DNA from: Novosphingobium sp.
GTDB taxonomy: Bacteria > Pseudomonadota > Alphaproteobacteria > Sphingomonadales > Sphingomonadaceae
DNA: 59,076 bases
Direction: 5' to 3'
Assembly: GCA_029247785.1 (NCBI GenBank)
Contig: JAQWKP010000329.1
Coordinates: 1 to 59,076 of the forward strand
Part shown: one piece after another, positions 44,013 to 53,125 of the stretch
How the letters are laid out: every line of letters starts with the position of its first letter
How positions within the stretch are numbered: the stretch's first letter is position 1
Made by a program: the position numbers and the translations under genes
The notes under the pieces: generated by a model
Databases searched by the model: none
The model's input: the letters and a program-made list of their open reading frames with translations, nothing else
What the model was told of the DNA's origin: nothing

Positions 44013-44459
44013 TCAGGCCTTTTCGTTTGCCGATGCCAGAATCAAGCGCGCTTCTGCATTGCCAGCAGCCTTGTCATCCTTGGCCTGTTCCGCGCGTGGA
44101 GATAGATGGCCGTCAACCAGCGCACCCTGCTCGATCGTCAGCGTATCATATTGCACATCGCCGTGAAGCCGGGCTGTCTTGAGGACTACAAGGTCGCGCG
44201 CTGATACCGAGCCGCGAACCAGCCCGGCCAGCCTTGCGCATTCGGCGCGCACACCGCCGATGACTTCTCCGCTTTCGCCCTGGACGAGCGTCGCGCAGAC
44301 GATATCGCCTTCAACCTTGCCGTCGACATGGAGGTCTGCGGTCGCCGTAATGTCGCCCTTGATCGATGTATCGCCGCCGAGGACGGAGAATGTCGAACCC
44401 GAAGCTGATCGGCCACTCGCCAAGGTACTATGCTCCTGATCCATTTTCTTGCCGAACAT
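44013..44459 (-). CDS. Bactofilin (polymer-forming cytoskeletal protein)
   Basis: A 148-residue bactofilin. The central beta-helix core (about 25-115) shows repeated short strands such as TSIKGDITATADLHVDGKVEGDIV and GLVRGSVSARDLVVLKTARLHGDV, with disordered ends. It forms filaments tethering envelope enzymes. Its start lies inside the 3' end of the M23 peptidase gene (31-base overlap), a partnership known from other bacteria in which the peptidase is the bactofilin's effector. Confidence 0.93.
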   Translation of the reverse strand: MFGKKMDQEHSTLASGRSASGSTFSVLGGDTSIKGDITATADLHVDGKVEGDIVCATLVQGESGEVIGGVRAECARLAGLVRGSVSARDLVVLKTARLHGDVQYDTLTIEQGALVDGHLSPRAEQAKDDKAAGNAEARLILASANEKA

Positions 44460-45549
44460 TGCGCGATGCCTCCAGGAAGGGCCGCGGATTTACGGGACGG
44501 TCGTTGATCCGGACCTCGAAATGCAGATGGGGCCCAGTGGAGCGACCGGTATTGCCGATAGCTCCGATTACTTCGCCGGCGCCAACTTTCTCGCCAACGC
44601 TGGAACCCATCCGTGACATATGCGCATATCGCGTCATCAAACCGTTACCGTGCGATATCTCGATGCAGTTGCCATAGCCCTGGCGGACGCCGGCAAAGCT
44701 GACGACGCCTTTCGCGGCGGCGAAGATCGGTGCGCCGCGCGGTCCTTTGAAATCGATCCCGTTATGGAATGCCGCGCCACCGCTGAACGGGTCGGACCGA
44801 TATCCGAAGCCCGATGAAATGGCTTCGACGCTTGCGGGACGGACCTGGGGAATCGAGTCGAGACCGCGCTCCAGACCTTCCATCCGCGCGAGGCTGGCAC
44901 CGAGCCGCCGGAATCGAGGATCGAGCGTGCCATCACGCGATGTCGCGAGGCCGATAAAGGGGCCGCCCTTGCCGCCACTACTGGCCGACATGATCATGGC
45001 ATTCGGGTTTAGACCCAGCTTGCGGATTGCGTCTGCAGCCGCTTCGGCGCGGCGGTCGGCATAGCGTGTTAGGCGCTCAACAAAGGCGATCTGGCGCACT
45101 TCGATTCGCACGAGATTGCCTGCTTCCGGCACCATTGCACTGACTTTGTCGACCGTCCGACCAGATTCCTTGCGGCTATCGGAAACGCTCTCGCCATCGC
45201 GAACATCAGTCGGGAGGTCGCCAAAATGCGCCTGGAACGTCTGTTCAATGAATTTCTGGCGCTGGGCGAGGTCAGACGCAACCGTATCGAGACCTTCGCG
45301 ATATTCCGCAACGCGACTTTCAGCGCTGGCGGCCTTGGCCTCGCGAGCGAGAAGCGCGGTCTTGTCCCGATTTGCCGCATATTGGCTGATTGTCATTGAG
45401 GCCATGGTGACGATCCAGGCGCCCAGCAGCGTAACCACCAGCGTCGCAGCTGCGACCTGCAATCCAGATGATATCTTGAGGAAACGGACCTGACCCTGTG
45501 ATCGCATGAAAAATTCACGATCTGGGAAAATGGTCCGCAGGCGCTCCAC
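44428..45549 (-). CDS. Membrane-anchored M23 peptidase, bactofilin partner
   Basis: About 373 residues from a GTG at 45549. A short cytoplasmic N-terminus (RTIFPDREFFMRSQGQVRFL), one membrane span (AATLVVTLLGAWIVTMAS), a coiled-coil periplasmic region and the LytM domain near the C-terminus follow, with zinc ligands intact: HNGIDFKGPRG and GPHLHFEVR. It should cut peptidoglycan cross-links. The start is uncertain: the frame is open to 45651 without ATG, and TTG 45576 is another choice. Confidence 0.88.
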   Translation of the reverse strand: MERLRTIFPDREFFMRSQGQVRFLKISSGLQVAAATLVVTLLGAWIVTMASMTISQYAANRDKTALLAREAKAASAESRVAEYREGLDTVASDLAQRQKFIEQTFQAHFGDLPTDVRDGESVSDSRKESGRTVDKVSAMVPEAGNLVRIEVRQIAFVERLTRYADRRAEAAADAIRKLGLNPNAMIMSASSGGKGGPFIGLATSRDGTLDPRFRRLGASLARMEGLERGLDSIPQVRPASVEAISSGFGYRSDPFSGGAAFHNGIDFKGPRGAPIFAAAKGVVSFAGVRQGYGNCIEISHGNGLMTRYAHMSRMGSSVGEKVGAGEVIGAIGNTGRSTGPHLHFEVRINDRPVNPRPFLEASRNVRQENGSGA

Positions 45550-45820
45550 GAATGCGCCGGCAGCTCTAACCTTCAATTGGACCCCGCGTATGCTTATTAT
45601 TTCGACAACTTGGCCGCGCGCTAGCAGGCGCGAGCCAGCCAAGCACCCCAATTCCTAACGAGCTTCGCTTGAATCGCGTTGAGTCGAAGCGGTGGCGCGG
45701 CGAACCGTTCACGGATTCTGCAACCTTGTGGATCGCGCCCATCGCAATGCTCCACGAATCGAGCATCTCGCCAGCCTTCCGGCGGTGACATCGGCTTAAC
45801 CCGGTGCTAATCGGCTGAGC

Positions 45821-47095
45821 ATGAAGGTTCAGTCGCTTGTCCAGGAAACCCCTAGCGAACTCATCGAGCGCATGGCCGTTGCCGGGCGCAATGCGCAGCG
45901 CCAGCTTTCGCGGCTTACCAGTGAGCAGAAAGCTGCAGCCCTGCGCGACGGGGCGGAGGCCTTGCGGCACAGCGAGAGCAAGATCTTGGCGGCCAACGCA
46001 GTCGATCTTGAGGATGGCGAGGCCAGCGGTTTGACGGCGACGATGCTCGACCGATTGAGGCTCGATCCTGCGCGGCTAGCAGGCATCGCCGATGCCGTTC
46101 TCCAGGTTGCCGAGCTGGCTGATCCGGTTGGTCAGGTGATCGATGAAGACGAGCGGCCAAGCGGATTGCACCTCTCGCGCGTGAGAGTTCCGATCGGGCT
46201 GATCGGGATTATCTACGAGAGCCGCCCCAATGTTACTGCCGATGCGGCGGCGCTATGCCTGCGCTCGGGCAATGCAGTGTTGCTGCGCGGCGGTAGTGAG
46301 GCGGTCAATTCCAACCGAGCGATCCATCAGGCGCTGGTCGCGGGACTTGCAACGCAAGGGGTGCCTGCCGATGCGGTGCAGCTGGCGCCCTCGCAGGATC
46401 GCGCGCTGGTTGGCGCGATGCTGACGGCAGCCGGATTGATTGACATGATCGTGCCGCGCGGCGGCAAAAGCCTGGTCGAGCGCGTCCAGGCTGATGCGCG
46501 CGTGCCGGTGCTCGCCCATCTCGACGGGATTTGCCACACCTATGTCCATTCAGCAGCAGATCCGGTCATGGCCCGGGACATCGCATGCAATGCCAAGATG
46601 CGCCGCCCCGGAATTTGCGGTGCCATGGAGACGCTGCTGATTGATTCGGATTTTGTCCAGGCCGGCGATGTTCTTTCTGGCCTGATCGAGGCTGGCTGCG
46701 AATTGCGAGGTGATGGGCGGATTTGCGCGCTCAACCCGCAGATTCTGCCCGTCAGCGCCAATGACTGGGACACCGAATATCTCGATGCGGTGCTTTCGGT
46801 GGCGATGGTCGACGGAATTGACGAAGCGCTCGCTCATATTGACCAGCACAGCTCGAATCATACCGATGTGATCGTCACAGGCGATGCCGATGCCGCCGAG
46901 CGCTTCTTGAACGAGGTCGATAGCGCCATCGTCATGGTCAATGCGTCGAGCCAATTTGCCGATGGCGGCGAATTTGGTCTGGGCGCGGAAATCGGCATTG
47001 CAACCGGGCGCCTCCATGCGCGTGGGCCGGTCGCGCTAGAAGGTCTGACCACGTATAAATGGCAGGTGCGCGGCAGCGGCCAGATTCGTCCCTGA
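45821..47095 (+). CDS. proA: Gamma-glutamyl phosphate reductase
   Basis: A 424-residue aldehyde-dehydrogenase-fold enzyme of proline synthesis. ATMLDRLRLDPARLAGIADA and PIGLIGIIYESRPNVTADAAALCLRSGN are near the N-terminal half. The catalytic Cys lies in MRRPGICGAMETLLID, and QFADGGEFGLGAEIGIATGRLHARGPVALEGLTTYKW-type C-terminus is normal. A 271-base gap precedes it. nadD follows after 13 bases. Confidence 0.95.
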   Translation: MKVQSLVQETPSELIERMAVAGRNAQRQLSRLTSEQKAAALRDGAEALRHSESKILAANAVDLEDGEASGLTATMLDRLRLDPARLAGIADAVLQVAELADPVGQVIDEDERPSGLHLSRVRVPIGLIGIIYESRPNVTADAAALCLRSGNAVLLRGGSEAVNSNRAIHQALVAGLATQGVPADAVQLAPSQDRALVGAMLTAAGLIDMIVPRGGKSLVERVQADARVPVLAHLDGICHTYVHSAADPVMARDIACNAKMRRPGICGAMETLLIDSDFVQAGDVLSGLIEAGCELRGDGRICALNPQILPVSANDWDTEYLDAVLSVAMVDGIDEALAHIDQHSSNHTDVIVTGDADAAERFLNEVDSAIVMVNASSQFADGGEFGLGAEIGIATGRLHARGPVALEGLTTYKWQVRGSGQIRP

Positions 47096-47108
47096 TGCGC
47101 GGCCAACA

Positions 47109-47762
47109 GTGACGGACCAGATCAGGCGCACGGGCCTGCTCGGCGGAAGTTTCAATCCAGCGCATGGCGGGCATCGCCGGATTTCGCTGTTTGTCGCCGA
47201 TGCGCTTGGGCTCGATGAGGTCTGGTGGCTCGTCTCGCCGGGAAATCCGCTGAAGCCCGATGCCGGAATGGCGCCGCTGGCGGCCCGCTTTTCTTCGGCG
47301 CTTGTGCGGGCCCGCCGCGCTCCGATCCGGGTCTCGGCGATGGAGCGCGAACTTGGCACGCGCTACACGGTGGACAGCTTGCGCAAGATCGTGCGTCGCT
47401 GGCCCCGGCGCGAATTCATCTGGCTGATGGGGGCTGACAACCTGGCACAATTTCACCGCTGGAGGCGCTGGCGTGACATCGCCCGCACCTTGCCGATCGC
47501 GGTGGTGTCGCGTCCGGGCTATGACGCCGCGGCGATCGCAAGCCCCGCGATGGCCTGGCTCAGGCAATTCCGGAGGCCTGCCGCGAGTCTCCTGGAACCA
47601 GGCGAATGGAATGCCCCGGCGCTGGTGTTGCTGCGTTTTGACCCCGATAGGCGTTCGGCGACGGAAATTCGTCGGGCCGATCCGGACTGGGCCGGGCGCT
47701 TTACTTCGCAGGCCCTGCGCGATGGAGTTACGCGCAGCCTCATTCCGGCGAGCGGGCCGTGA
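47109..47762 (+). CDS. nadD: Nicotinate-nucleotide adenylyltransferase
   Basis: A 217-residue NadD. The dinucleotide/ATP motif GGSFNPAHGGH is at 12-22, and LMGADNLAQFHRWRRWRDIA and the C-terminal SATEIRR segment follow the family pattern. It catalyses NaMN to NaAD in NAD synthesis. GTG start at 47109. It lies between proA and rsfS, the usual order in this lineage. Confidence 0.93.
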   Translation: MTDQIRRTGLLGGSFNPAHGGHRRISLFVADALGLDEVWWLVSPGNPLKPDAGMAPLAARFSSALVRARRAPIRVSAMERELGTRYTVDSLRKIVRRWPRREFIWLMGADNLAQFHRWRRWRDIARTLPIAVVSRPGYDAAAIASPAMAWLRQFRRPAASLLEPGEWNAPALVLLRFDPDRRSATEIRRADPDWAGRFTSQALRDGVTRSLIPASGP

Positions 47763-47793
47763 ATCGGCCGGTCGAAGCGACGCCCAACGGGGT

Positions 47794-47825
47794 GTTGCCA
47801 GATATGATGGTTGCCAGATATAATG
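47794..47825 (+). promoter_or_regulatory. 16-base tandem repeat forming a candidate rsfS promoter
   Basis: Two copies of GTTGCCAGATATGATG / GTTGCCAGATATAATG, one base apart in sequence. TTGCCA (47795-47800) and TATAAT (47819-47824) make an 18-base-spaced sigma-70-like promoter. The start of rsfS is 68 bases downstream. Confidence 0.55.
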
Positions 47826-47891
47826 GTTGAAGGCGGGGGGCTGGGCCACCATCTCTCCCGCTGTCCCTTCACAGGAGCATATTCGAACTAG

Positions 47892-48293
47892 ATGACACAG
47901 GCGCAAACACAGTCGGCAACAGCTGGCACCGGCGCACCAGCCGCCGCCAATGATCCCGATGCACTACTGGAATTAGTGCTCAAGTCGCTGGACGACGATC
48001 AGGCGCAGGAAGTCTCCTCTATCCCGCTCGAAGGCAAGTCCAGCATCGCCGATCACATGGTGATTGCGTCGGGCCGGTCTAGCCGGCAAGTCACTGCAAT
48101 AGCGCAGAAACTTGCCGAGCGAATCAAGCATGCCGGCTTTGGCAGCTCGCGCATCGAGGGCCTGCCTGCCGCAGACTGGGTGCTGGTAGATGGCGGTGAC
48201 GTGGTAATCCACCTGTTCCGCCCTGAAGTTCGTAGCTTCTACAATCTCGAGCGCATGTGGGCGTTCGGGGACACGCCCGCCGGCGCTGCCTGA
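47892..48293 (+). CDS. rsfS: Ribosome silencing factor RsfS
   Basis: A 133-residue protein that binds L14 and blocks subunit joining on starvation. The core runs from DPDALLELVLKSLDDDQAQEV with SSIADHMVIASGRSSRQVTAIA and EGLPAADWVLVDGGDVVIHLF. The first 20 residues are Ala/Thr/Gly-rich and unlike the short E. coli protein. It precedes rlmH by 26 bases, the common order. Confidence 0.93.
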   Translation: MTQAQTQSATAGTGAPAAANDPDALLELVLKSLDDDQAQEVSSIPLEGKSSIADHMVIASGRSSRQVTAIAQKLAERIKHAGFGSSRIEGLPAADWVLVDGGDVVIHLFRPEVRSFYNLERMWAFGDTPAGAA

Positions 48294-48319
48294 GCGACCT
48301 GTAAGCCGTTTGCCGGGCA

Positions 48320-48742
48320 ATGCTGCTGCATATTGTTGCCAGAGGAAAGATTGGCCGCTCGCCCGAATCCGAGCTGGTTGATCGCTATATCAAACGCATC
48401 GCCTGGCCGTTTAAGCTGACCGAATTGCCGGAAATTGGCGGCAAGATACCCTCCCTCCAGACTCCTGCACGGACCATCCTGCTCGACGAACGGGGCGAGA
48501 CATTCGATTCCGAGGAATTTGCCACCAAGCTGGGCCGCTGGCGCGACGATGGGGTTCGTGAAGCGCGGTTCGCGATCGGCGCTGCGGATGGGCATGGCAA
48601 GGCAGAGCGGGCGCAATCAGACCTCTTGCTGTCCTTCGGGTCGATGACCTGGCCGCATCTTCTCGCCCGGGCGATGCTCGCCGAGCAGTTGTGGCGAGCG
48701 ACCAGCATTCTCGCAGGCCATCCCTATCACCGCTCCGGCTAG
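48320..48742 (+). CDS. rlmH: 23S rRNA (pseudouridine1915-N3)-methyltransferase RlmH
   Basis: A 140-residue SPOUT methyltransferase. The family features are a start MLLHIVARGKIGRSPESELV, ILLDERGETFDSEEFA, AIGAADGH and the knot-forming C-terminal LAEQLWRATSILAGHPYHR. It modifies helix 69 of 23S rRNA. The next gene starts within 33 bases, so the run continues. Confidence 0.95.
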   Translation: MLLHIVARGKIGRSPESELVDRYIKRIAWPFKLTELPEIGGKIPSLQTPARTILLDERGETFDSEEFATKLGRWRDDGVREARFAIGAADGHGKAERAQSDLLLSFGSMTWPHLLARAMLAEQLWRATSILAGHPYHRSG

Positions 48743-48775
48743 ATTGTGCGTCCTGCAGTGGCTAAACAGCGTGCC

Positions 48776-49996
48776 ATGACGTCACGTCAGCGCCTTGCTC
48801 TCCCACCTATCCTCGCCAGCGTGGCATTCGCGGCGGTTGCAGCGCTTGGACAGGCGGCCAGCACGCCGCAGGAAATTGCCGAAACGCAGCGAGCCATGGC
48901 GGAAGCGCGCAAGCAGGGCGGCATAGCCAAGGCCCGTGCAGAAAAGCTTGAGGCCGAAGCCAGGCGGGTTAGTGAACAGGTCGAGAAGACCGCTCGCCAG
49001 GCCGCTGCTGTTGCGGCACGGATTCAGGAAACCGAGGCCGAAATTGCTGGGCATGCAGCGCGCCTGCAGATCATCTCCGGTCAGCGCGAGGAGCTAAGGG
49101 CGAAGCTTGCCGAGCGCGAGCAGCCCCTGATCCGCCTGACAGCGGGCCTGGCGCGGCTGTCTCGCCGCCCGCCCCTGCTTGCCTTGTTGCGGCCCGGTTC
49201 GGTGCGCGACACGATGCATTTACGGGCTCTTCTCGAAACGATGATGCCTGAGGTTGAGCGCCGTACTGCGGCGCTGCGCGTCGAAATCGAGAAGGGCCGC
49301 CAACTTGAGCGCCGATCGCTCGCAGCGGCCGGGGAGCTGCGCAAGGGCGAGGCTGAGCTCAAGAACCGCCGGAAGCAGCTGGCGGCAATCGAAACCCGTC
49401 AGCGGTTGGCCTCGCGCAAGGCGAGCGGCATCGCCAGCCGGGAGTCCGAACGCGCGCTCGCATTGGCAGAAAAGGCGCGCGACCTTGGCGAGCTCGTCGA
49501 ACAAGTGGGCAAGCAGGGCGAGTTGCGAGAACAGCTTGCGCAATTGCCTGGCCCGATCATGCGCCCGCCGCGACCCGAGGAATCCGAGGTGATCACTGCT
49601 ACTGCCTTCACGCCCCCGCCAACCGGACTGCCGCGCTATATTCTGCCGCTTGCGGGAAGCCTCGTGTCGGGATTCGGCGATGAAGGCAACGGAGGACCGC
49701 GATCGCGCGGCATCGTCCTTTCCGCTCGTCCCGGCGCACAGGCGGTATCGCCGGCACCGGGCCGGGTTGCCTTTGCCGGACCCTATCGCGGTTATGGCCG
49801 GATCATCATCATCGAGCATGATGGCGGGTGGACGACCCTGGTTACCGGCCTGGCGCAGCTCGATGCCGACGTTGGCGAGGAACTGGTGGCAGGCTCCCCG
49901 CTGGGATTAACCGGGCCGGGCGATCCACGTGTCACGGTTGAGCTGCGGCAGAATGGTGCGCCGGTCAATCCGCTGCAATTCCTGCGCCCGCTCTAG
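48776..49996 (+). CDS. envC: EnvC-like murein hydrolase activator (degenerate LytM)
   Basis: A 406-residue exported protein. Signal peptide at about 1-30, then a long coiled coil (about 30-240, rich in AEKLEAEARRVSEQVEKTAR-type heptads), and a C-terminal LytM fold. The zinc ligands are absent: the usual HxxxD is RSRGIVLSAR and the HxH is RVTVELRQNG, so it should activate amidases rather than cut. ATG 48776 starts the signal; GTG 48746 is an alternative. ctpA follows 60 bases later. Confidence 0.9.
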   Translation: MTSRQRLALPPILASVAFAAVAALGQAASTPQEIAETQRAMAEARKQGGIAKARAEKLEAEARRVSEQVEKTARQAAAVAARIQETEAEIAGHAARLQIISGQREELRAKLAEREQPLIRLTAGLARLSRRPPLLALLRPGSVRDTMHLRALLETMMPEVERRTAALRVEIEKGRQLERRSLAAAGELRKGEAELKNRRKQLAAIETRQRLASRKASGIASRESERALALAEKARDLGELVEQVGKQGELREQLAQLPGPIMRPPRPEESEVITATAFTPPPTGLPRYILPLAGSLVSGFGDEGNGGPRSRGIVLSARPGAQAVSPAPGRVAFAGPYRGYGRIIIIEHDGGWTTLVTGLAQLDADVGEELVAGSPLGLTGPGDPRVTVELRQNGAPVNPLQFLRPL

Positions 49997-50056
49997 CCAT
50001 CTGGCATTCATCGCGCGGGCACGATAAAAGCGCGCAACTCGATTGAAGGTCATCGT

Positions 50057-51400
50057 ATGCCCAAGAAACTCGCTTCCCTGTTCCGTGCCTCGCTGCTGGT
50101 TAGCGCGGTTGCGCTTCTGCCGGTGACAACTACCGGGCTGGCCGCAGTCGAGGGCCGCTCAGGTGAGCAATTCGGAAAGCTGATTGCTATATACCGGCTG
50201 ATCAAGGAAAATTACGTCGAGGAAGTCAAAGACGAAAAAATCTTCGAGGGCGCGATCAACGGTATGTTGACAAGTCTCGACCCGCATTCGAGCTATCTTG
50301 ACGGCGCGTCGCTGCAGCGGCTCGAAACCATGATCGATGGCAGCTATTCCGGGCTTGGCCTATCGGTCATCATGGACGACGGTGCGGTCAAGGTAATCTC
50401 TCCGTTTCGCGGCAGCCCTGCGGACAAGGCGGGCATCAAGGCGGGCGACTACATCACTCATCTTGACGGTGTGCTTTATTACGAGCGCGAGCTTGATGAA
50501 GCCGTCGCCAAGATGCGGGGGACCGCCGGAACTTCGATCCGACTAACGATTTTCCGCCCGGGTCGCACCGAGGATTTCGATGTAACGGTGGAACGCGGCG
50601 TCATTGAGCTTGAGCCGGTCACTTCCGAGCTGAAGGGCAAAGTCGGTATCGTCACTATCAATGAATTCTCGCGCGATGTCGGCAAGGACGTGAACAATGC
50701 CGTCAAGAAACTGAAGAAGGAAGCAGGCGGAAGCCTCTCGGGCGTTGTCCTTGATCTGCGATCCAACCCCGGCGGGTCGCTCGATGAAGCAGTCGCGCTT
50801 TCGGACCTGTTTCTCGACAAGGGAGATATCGTATCGCAGCGCGGGCGTGTTGCCAGCGAGAATGAATTCTACGAGGCCGAATCAATGTTCCCCGGCGATA
50901 TCGCTCGCGGCACGCCGATCATCGTACTGATCGATGCCGGCAGCGCTTCAGCGTCCGAGATCGTCGCGGGCGCCTTGCAAGATCACAAGCGTGCGGTGGT
51001 GATGGGCGAGCGCAGTTTCGGCAAAGGCAGCGTGCAATCGCTGATCGGGCTTGATCGCGAAAGCGCCATCAAGCTCACCACAGCGCGATATTTCACGCCT
51101 TCGGGGCATTCTGTGCAGGAAGGCGGTATCGAGCCGGATATCCGCGTGCCCCAGCTCTCCGACCCGGATGCGCGGTTGCGCGCTGAGCGCGCGGTTCGCG
51201 AATCCGACCTGCGCGGGCACTTGATCAACGAGATTGGCTTGGACGACAAGAAGCTCGAAACTGACAAGCAGGACGATCCGCGCTTCAAGATGACGGCCGA
51301 GGAGCTTGAGGAAGAAGGGATCAAGGACTTCCAGCTCCATTATGCGGTCGAGACGCTGAAGCGGGCTTCCGGGCCAGCTCTGGCGGCTCGCAAGCGCTAG
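50057..51400 (+). CDS. ctpA: Carboxy-terminal processing protease (S41)
   Basis: A 447-residue periplasmic serine protease. Signal peptide (1-29), an N-terminal helical part, a PDZ domain at about 90-175 (YSGLGLSVIMDDGAVKVI, SPADKAGIKAGD) and the protease domain with Ser in GSASASEIVAG and the Lys in MGERSFGKGSVQ. It trims C-termini of envelope proteins. It is in the same order as in many proteobacteria after envC, consistent with control of peptidoglycan hydrolases. Confidence 0.95.
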   Translation: MPKKLASLFRASLLVSAVALLPVTTTGLAAVEGRSGEQFGKLIAIYRLIKENYVEEVKDEKIFEGAINGMLTSLDPHSSYLDGASLQRLETMIDGSYSGLGLSVIMDDGAVKVISPFRGSPADKAGIKAGDYITHLDGVLYYERELDEAVAKMRGTAGTSIRLTIFRPGRTEDFDVTVERGVIELEPVTSELKGKVGIVTINEFSRDVGKDVNNAVKKLKKEAGGSLSGVVLDLRSNPGGSLDEAVALSDLFLDKGDIVSQRGRVASENEFYEAESMFPGDIARGTPIIVLIDAGSASASEIVAGALQDHKRAVVMGERSFGKGSVQSLIGLDRESAIKLTTARYFTPSGHSVQEGGIEPDIRVPQLSDPDARLRAERAVRESDLRGHLINEIGLDDKKLETDKQDDPRFKMTAEELEEEGIKDFQLHYAVETLKRASGPALAARKR

Positions 51401-51408
51401 GCCGGGGC

Positions 51409-51891
51409 GTGCCAGGATTCAGGGCCGGGAGGCTTGCCCGCCTGCTAGCGCTGGGAATGCCGGCGCTCCTGCTCGGCGGGGCCTATCTTTCGCAATATGG
51501 CTTTGGCTTGTACCCCTGCGAGATGTGCTGGTGGCAGCGTTACCCGCAATTCCTTGCCCTGGCCTTGGCAATCGCCGCATTTCTACGCCCACCTGGTCAG
51601 GCGCTGCTGTGGCTTTGCGCGGCTGCCATCGCGGTGTCGGGGCTGATTGGCGGGTATCACGCGGGCGTCGAATATGGTTGGTGGGAGGGCGTGACGGCCT
51701 GCACCGCACACACCGGCGCATCCGGCGAAAATGCGCTGGACGCAATCTTGAACGCGCCGCTGATACGCTGCGATGTCGCGCCCTGGTCGCTTTTTGGAAT
51801 TTCGCTGGCCGGTTGGAATTTCCTTGTGTCCGGCGCATCGGCACTGGCAATTGCATATTTGCTGGACAGGCATGGAAAGGCGGGATCATGA
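51409..51891 (+). CDS. dsbB: Disulfide bond formation protein B
   Basis: A 160-residue four-span inner-membrane protein with two Cys pairs: Cys37/Cys40 in LYPCEMCWW, which reacts with quinone, and Cys98/Cys121 in the second periplasmic loop. It reoxidises DsbA-like donors. GTG start, eight bases after ctpA. The stop overlaps the coq7-like gene in ATGA form. No dsbA is in the window. Confidence 0.9.
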   Translation: MPGFRAGRLARLLALGMPALLLGGAYLSQYGFGLYPCEMCWWQRYPQFLALALAIAAFLRPPGQALLWLCAAAIAVSGLIGGYHAGVEYGWWEGVTACTAHTGASGENALDAILNAPLIRCDVAPWSLFGISLAGWNFLVSGASALAIAYLLDRHGKAGS

Positions 51892-52403
51892 CCGGGAGCT
51901 CCACGCATCGCATGTTGCGGGTCGATCAGGCCGGTGAATATGGCGCAACTCGGATCTATGCCGGCCAGCTGGCGGTGATGGGCACGCGCGCGCCGCTATC
52001 GGGCGAGGTCGCGGCGATGGCCGGACAGGAGGCGGCCCATCGCGAGAAGCTCGATACGCTGCTTGCCCGTCATGGCGTGCGGCCCACCGCGCTTCAGCCC
52101 GTGTGGTCAGTGGCGGGTTATGCGCTGGGCGCGGCGACGGCGCTGATCGGACCGGAAGCGGCGATGGCCTGCACTGCGGCGGTCGAGGAAGAAATTGACC
52201 GCCACTATACCCGTCAGCTTGATGAGCTTGGCGAGGATGAGCCCGAATTGTCAGAAACGATCCGCGAGTTTCGCGATGACGAGCGAGCGCATCGCGATCT
52301 GGCCCTTGAGGCGGGCGCAGAGCGCGCACCTTTCTTCCCGCTGCTATCGGGCGCGATCCGGCTGGGATGCCGTGTCGCAATCCGGCTTTCAGAGCGGGTC
52401 TGA
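51888..52403 (+). CDS. coq7: Demethoxyubiquinone hydroxylase (Coq7/UbiM-like di-iron)
   Basis: A 171-residue ferritin-like di-iron protein. The ligand motifs are QAGEYGA (Glu17), EAAHREKL (Glu48, His51) and, near the end, EEEIDRH and DDERAHRDLA. It hydroxylates demethoxyubiquinone, the penultimate step of ubiquinone synthesis. The ATG overlaps the dsbB stop; coupling to a quinone-using enzyme is notable. It ends the proA-started run. Confidence 0.92.
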   Translation: MTGSSTHRMLRVDQAGEYGATRIYAGQLAVMGTRAPLSGEVAAMAGQEAAHREKLDTLLARHGVRPTALQPVWSVAGYALGAATALIGPEAAMACTAAVEEEIDRHYTRQLDELGEDEPELSETIREFRDDERAHRDLALEAGAERAPFFPLLSGAIRLGCRVAIRLSERV

Positions 52404-52549
52404 GGATTTGTCCGTGATCAATGCGGGGCCGGCCTGATCTGGTTCAGCCTAGCTGAGACGAATTCCAGGCACCGCCTTCAGCTATCATTCACTCGCCCGC
52501 CTGCCTATATATTGGCAAATTGGAACAACCAGCCTCAGGAGCCAGCCGC

Positions 52550-53125
52550 GTGAAGCACCTTCTGCTCGCCGCCATCGCCGCCCTTACATCCACGCTTGTC
52601 TTGGCGTCGCCGGCAGCGGCCCAGGGCGAATCGGAACGAGTCAACCAGCTGATCATCTATGGTGAGGACACCTGCCCGCCCTCTTCCGGCGACCAGATTA
52701 CGGTATGTGCGCGCAAGGACGAATCCGAACGGTACCGGATTCCCGAAGCGCTCAGGGAATCGAGCTCGCCCCAGAATGAGGCCTGGAACAATCGCGTCCT
52801 TGCGTACGAAACCGTCGGCAAAGGTGGCACTCTAAGCTGCTCACCGGTTGGTGGCGGTGGCTGGACTGGCTGCGTTTCACATATGATTGATACTGCCATG
52901 GCGGAGAAGGATAGCGATCCGTCGCTGCGGTTTAGCGAGCTGATCGCGGAGGAACGGGCCAGGCGGCTGGCGACGATCGATGCCGATGCGTCCGATCAGC
53001 AGACGCGCGTTGAAGAAGCAGAGCGGGCCTATTTTGAGCGCCAGCAGCAAGCTGCGGAAGCCGCCGAGGCCGGCGAGGGCTCGACCGAGGAAGGTTCAGC
53101 GCAAGTGCCTACATCGGGCGAATAG
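52550..53125 (+). CDS. Exported hypothetical protein
   Basis: A 191-residue protein with a signal peptide (MKHLLLAAIAALTSTLVLASPAAAQ after a GTG start). The mature part carries DTCPPSSGDQITVCARKDESERYRIPEALRE-like sequence, four cysteines (DTCP, TVCA, SCSP, GCVS) suggesting two disulfides, and an acidic Ala/Glu-rich C-terminal third. No family is recognised. GTG 52550 has CAGGAGCC upstream; a TTG at 52520 would destroy the signal. It is monocistronic. Confidence 0.72.
   Translation: MKHLLLAAIAALTSTLVLASPAAAQGESERVNQLIIYGEDTCPPSSGDQITVCARKDESERYRIPEALRESSSPQNEAWNNRVLAYETVGKGGTLSCSPVGGGGWTGCVSHMIDTAMAEKDSDPSLRFSELIAEERARRLATIDADASDQQTRVEEAERAYFERQQQAAEAAEAGEGSTEEGSAQVPTSGE

Noticed and set aside
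46938..47906. Long open frame (322 residues) antisense to proA-nadD
   Set aside because: It spans two real genes and an intergenic gap, and its composition is Arg/Pro-rich shadow.
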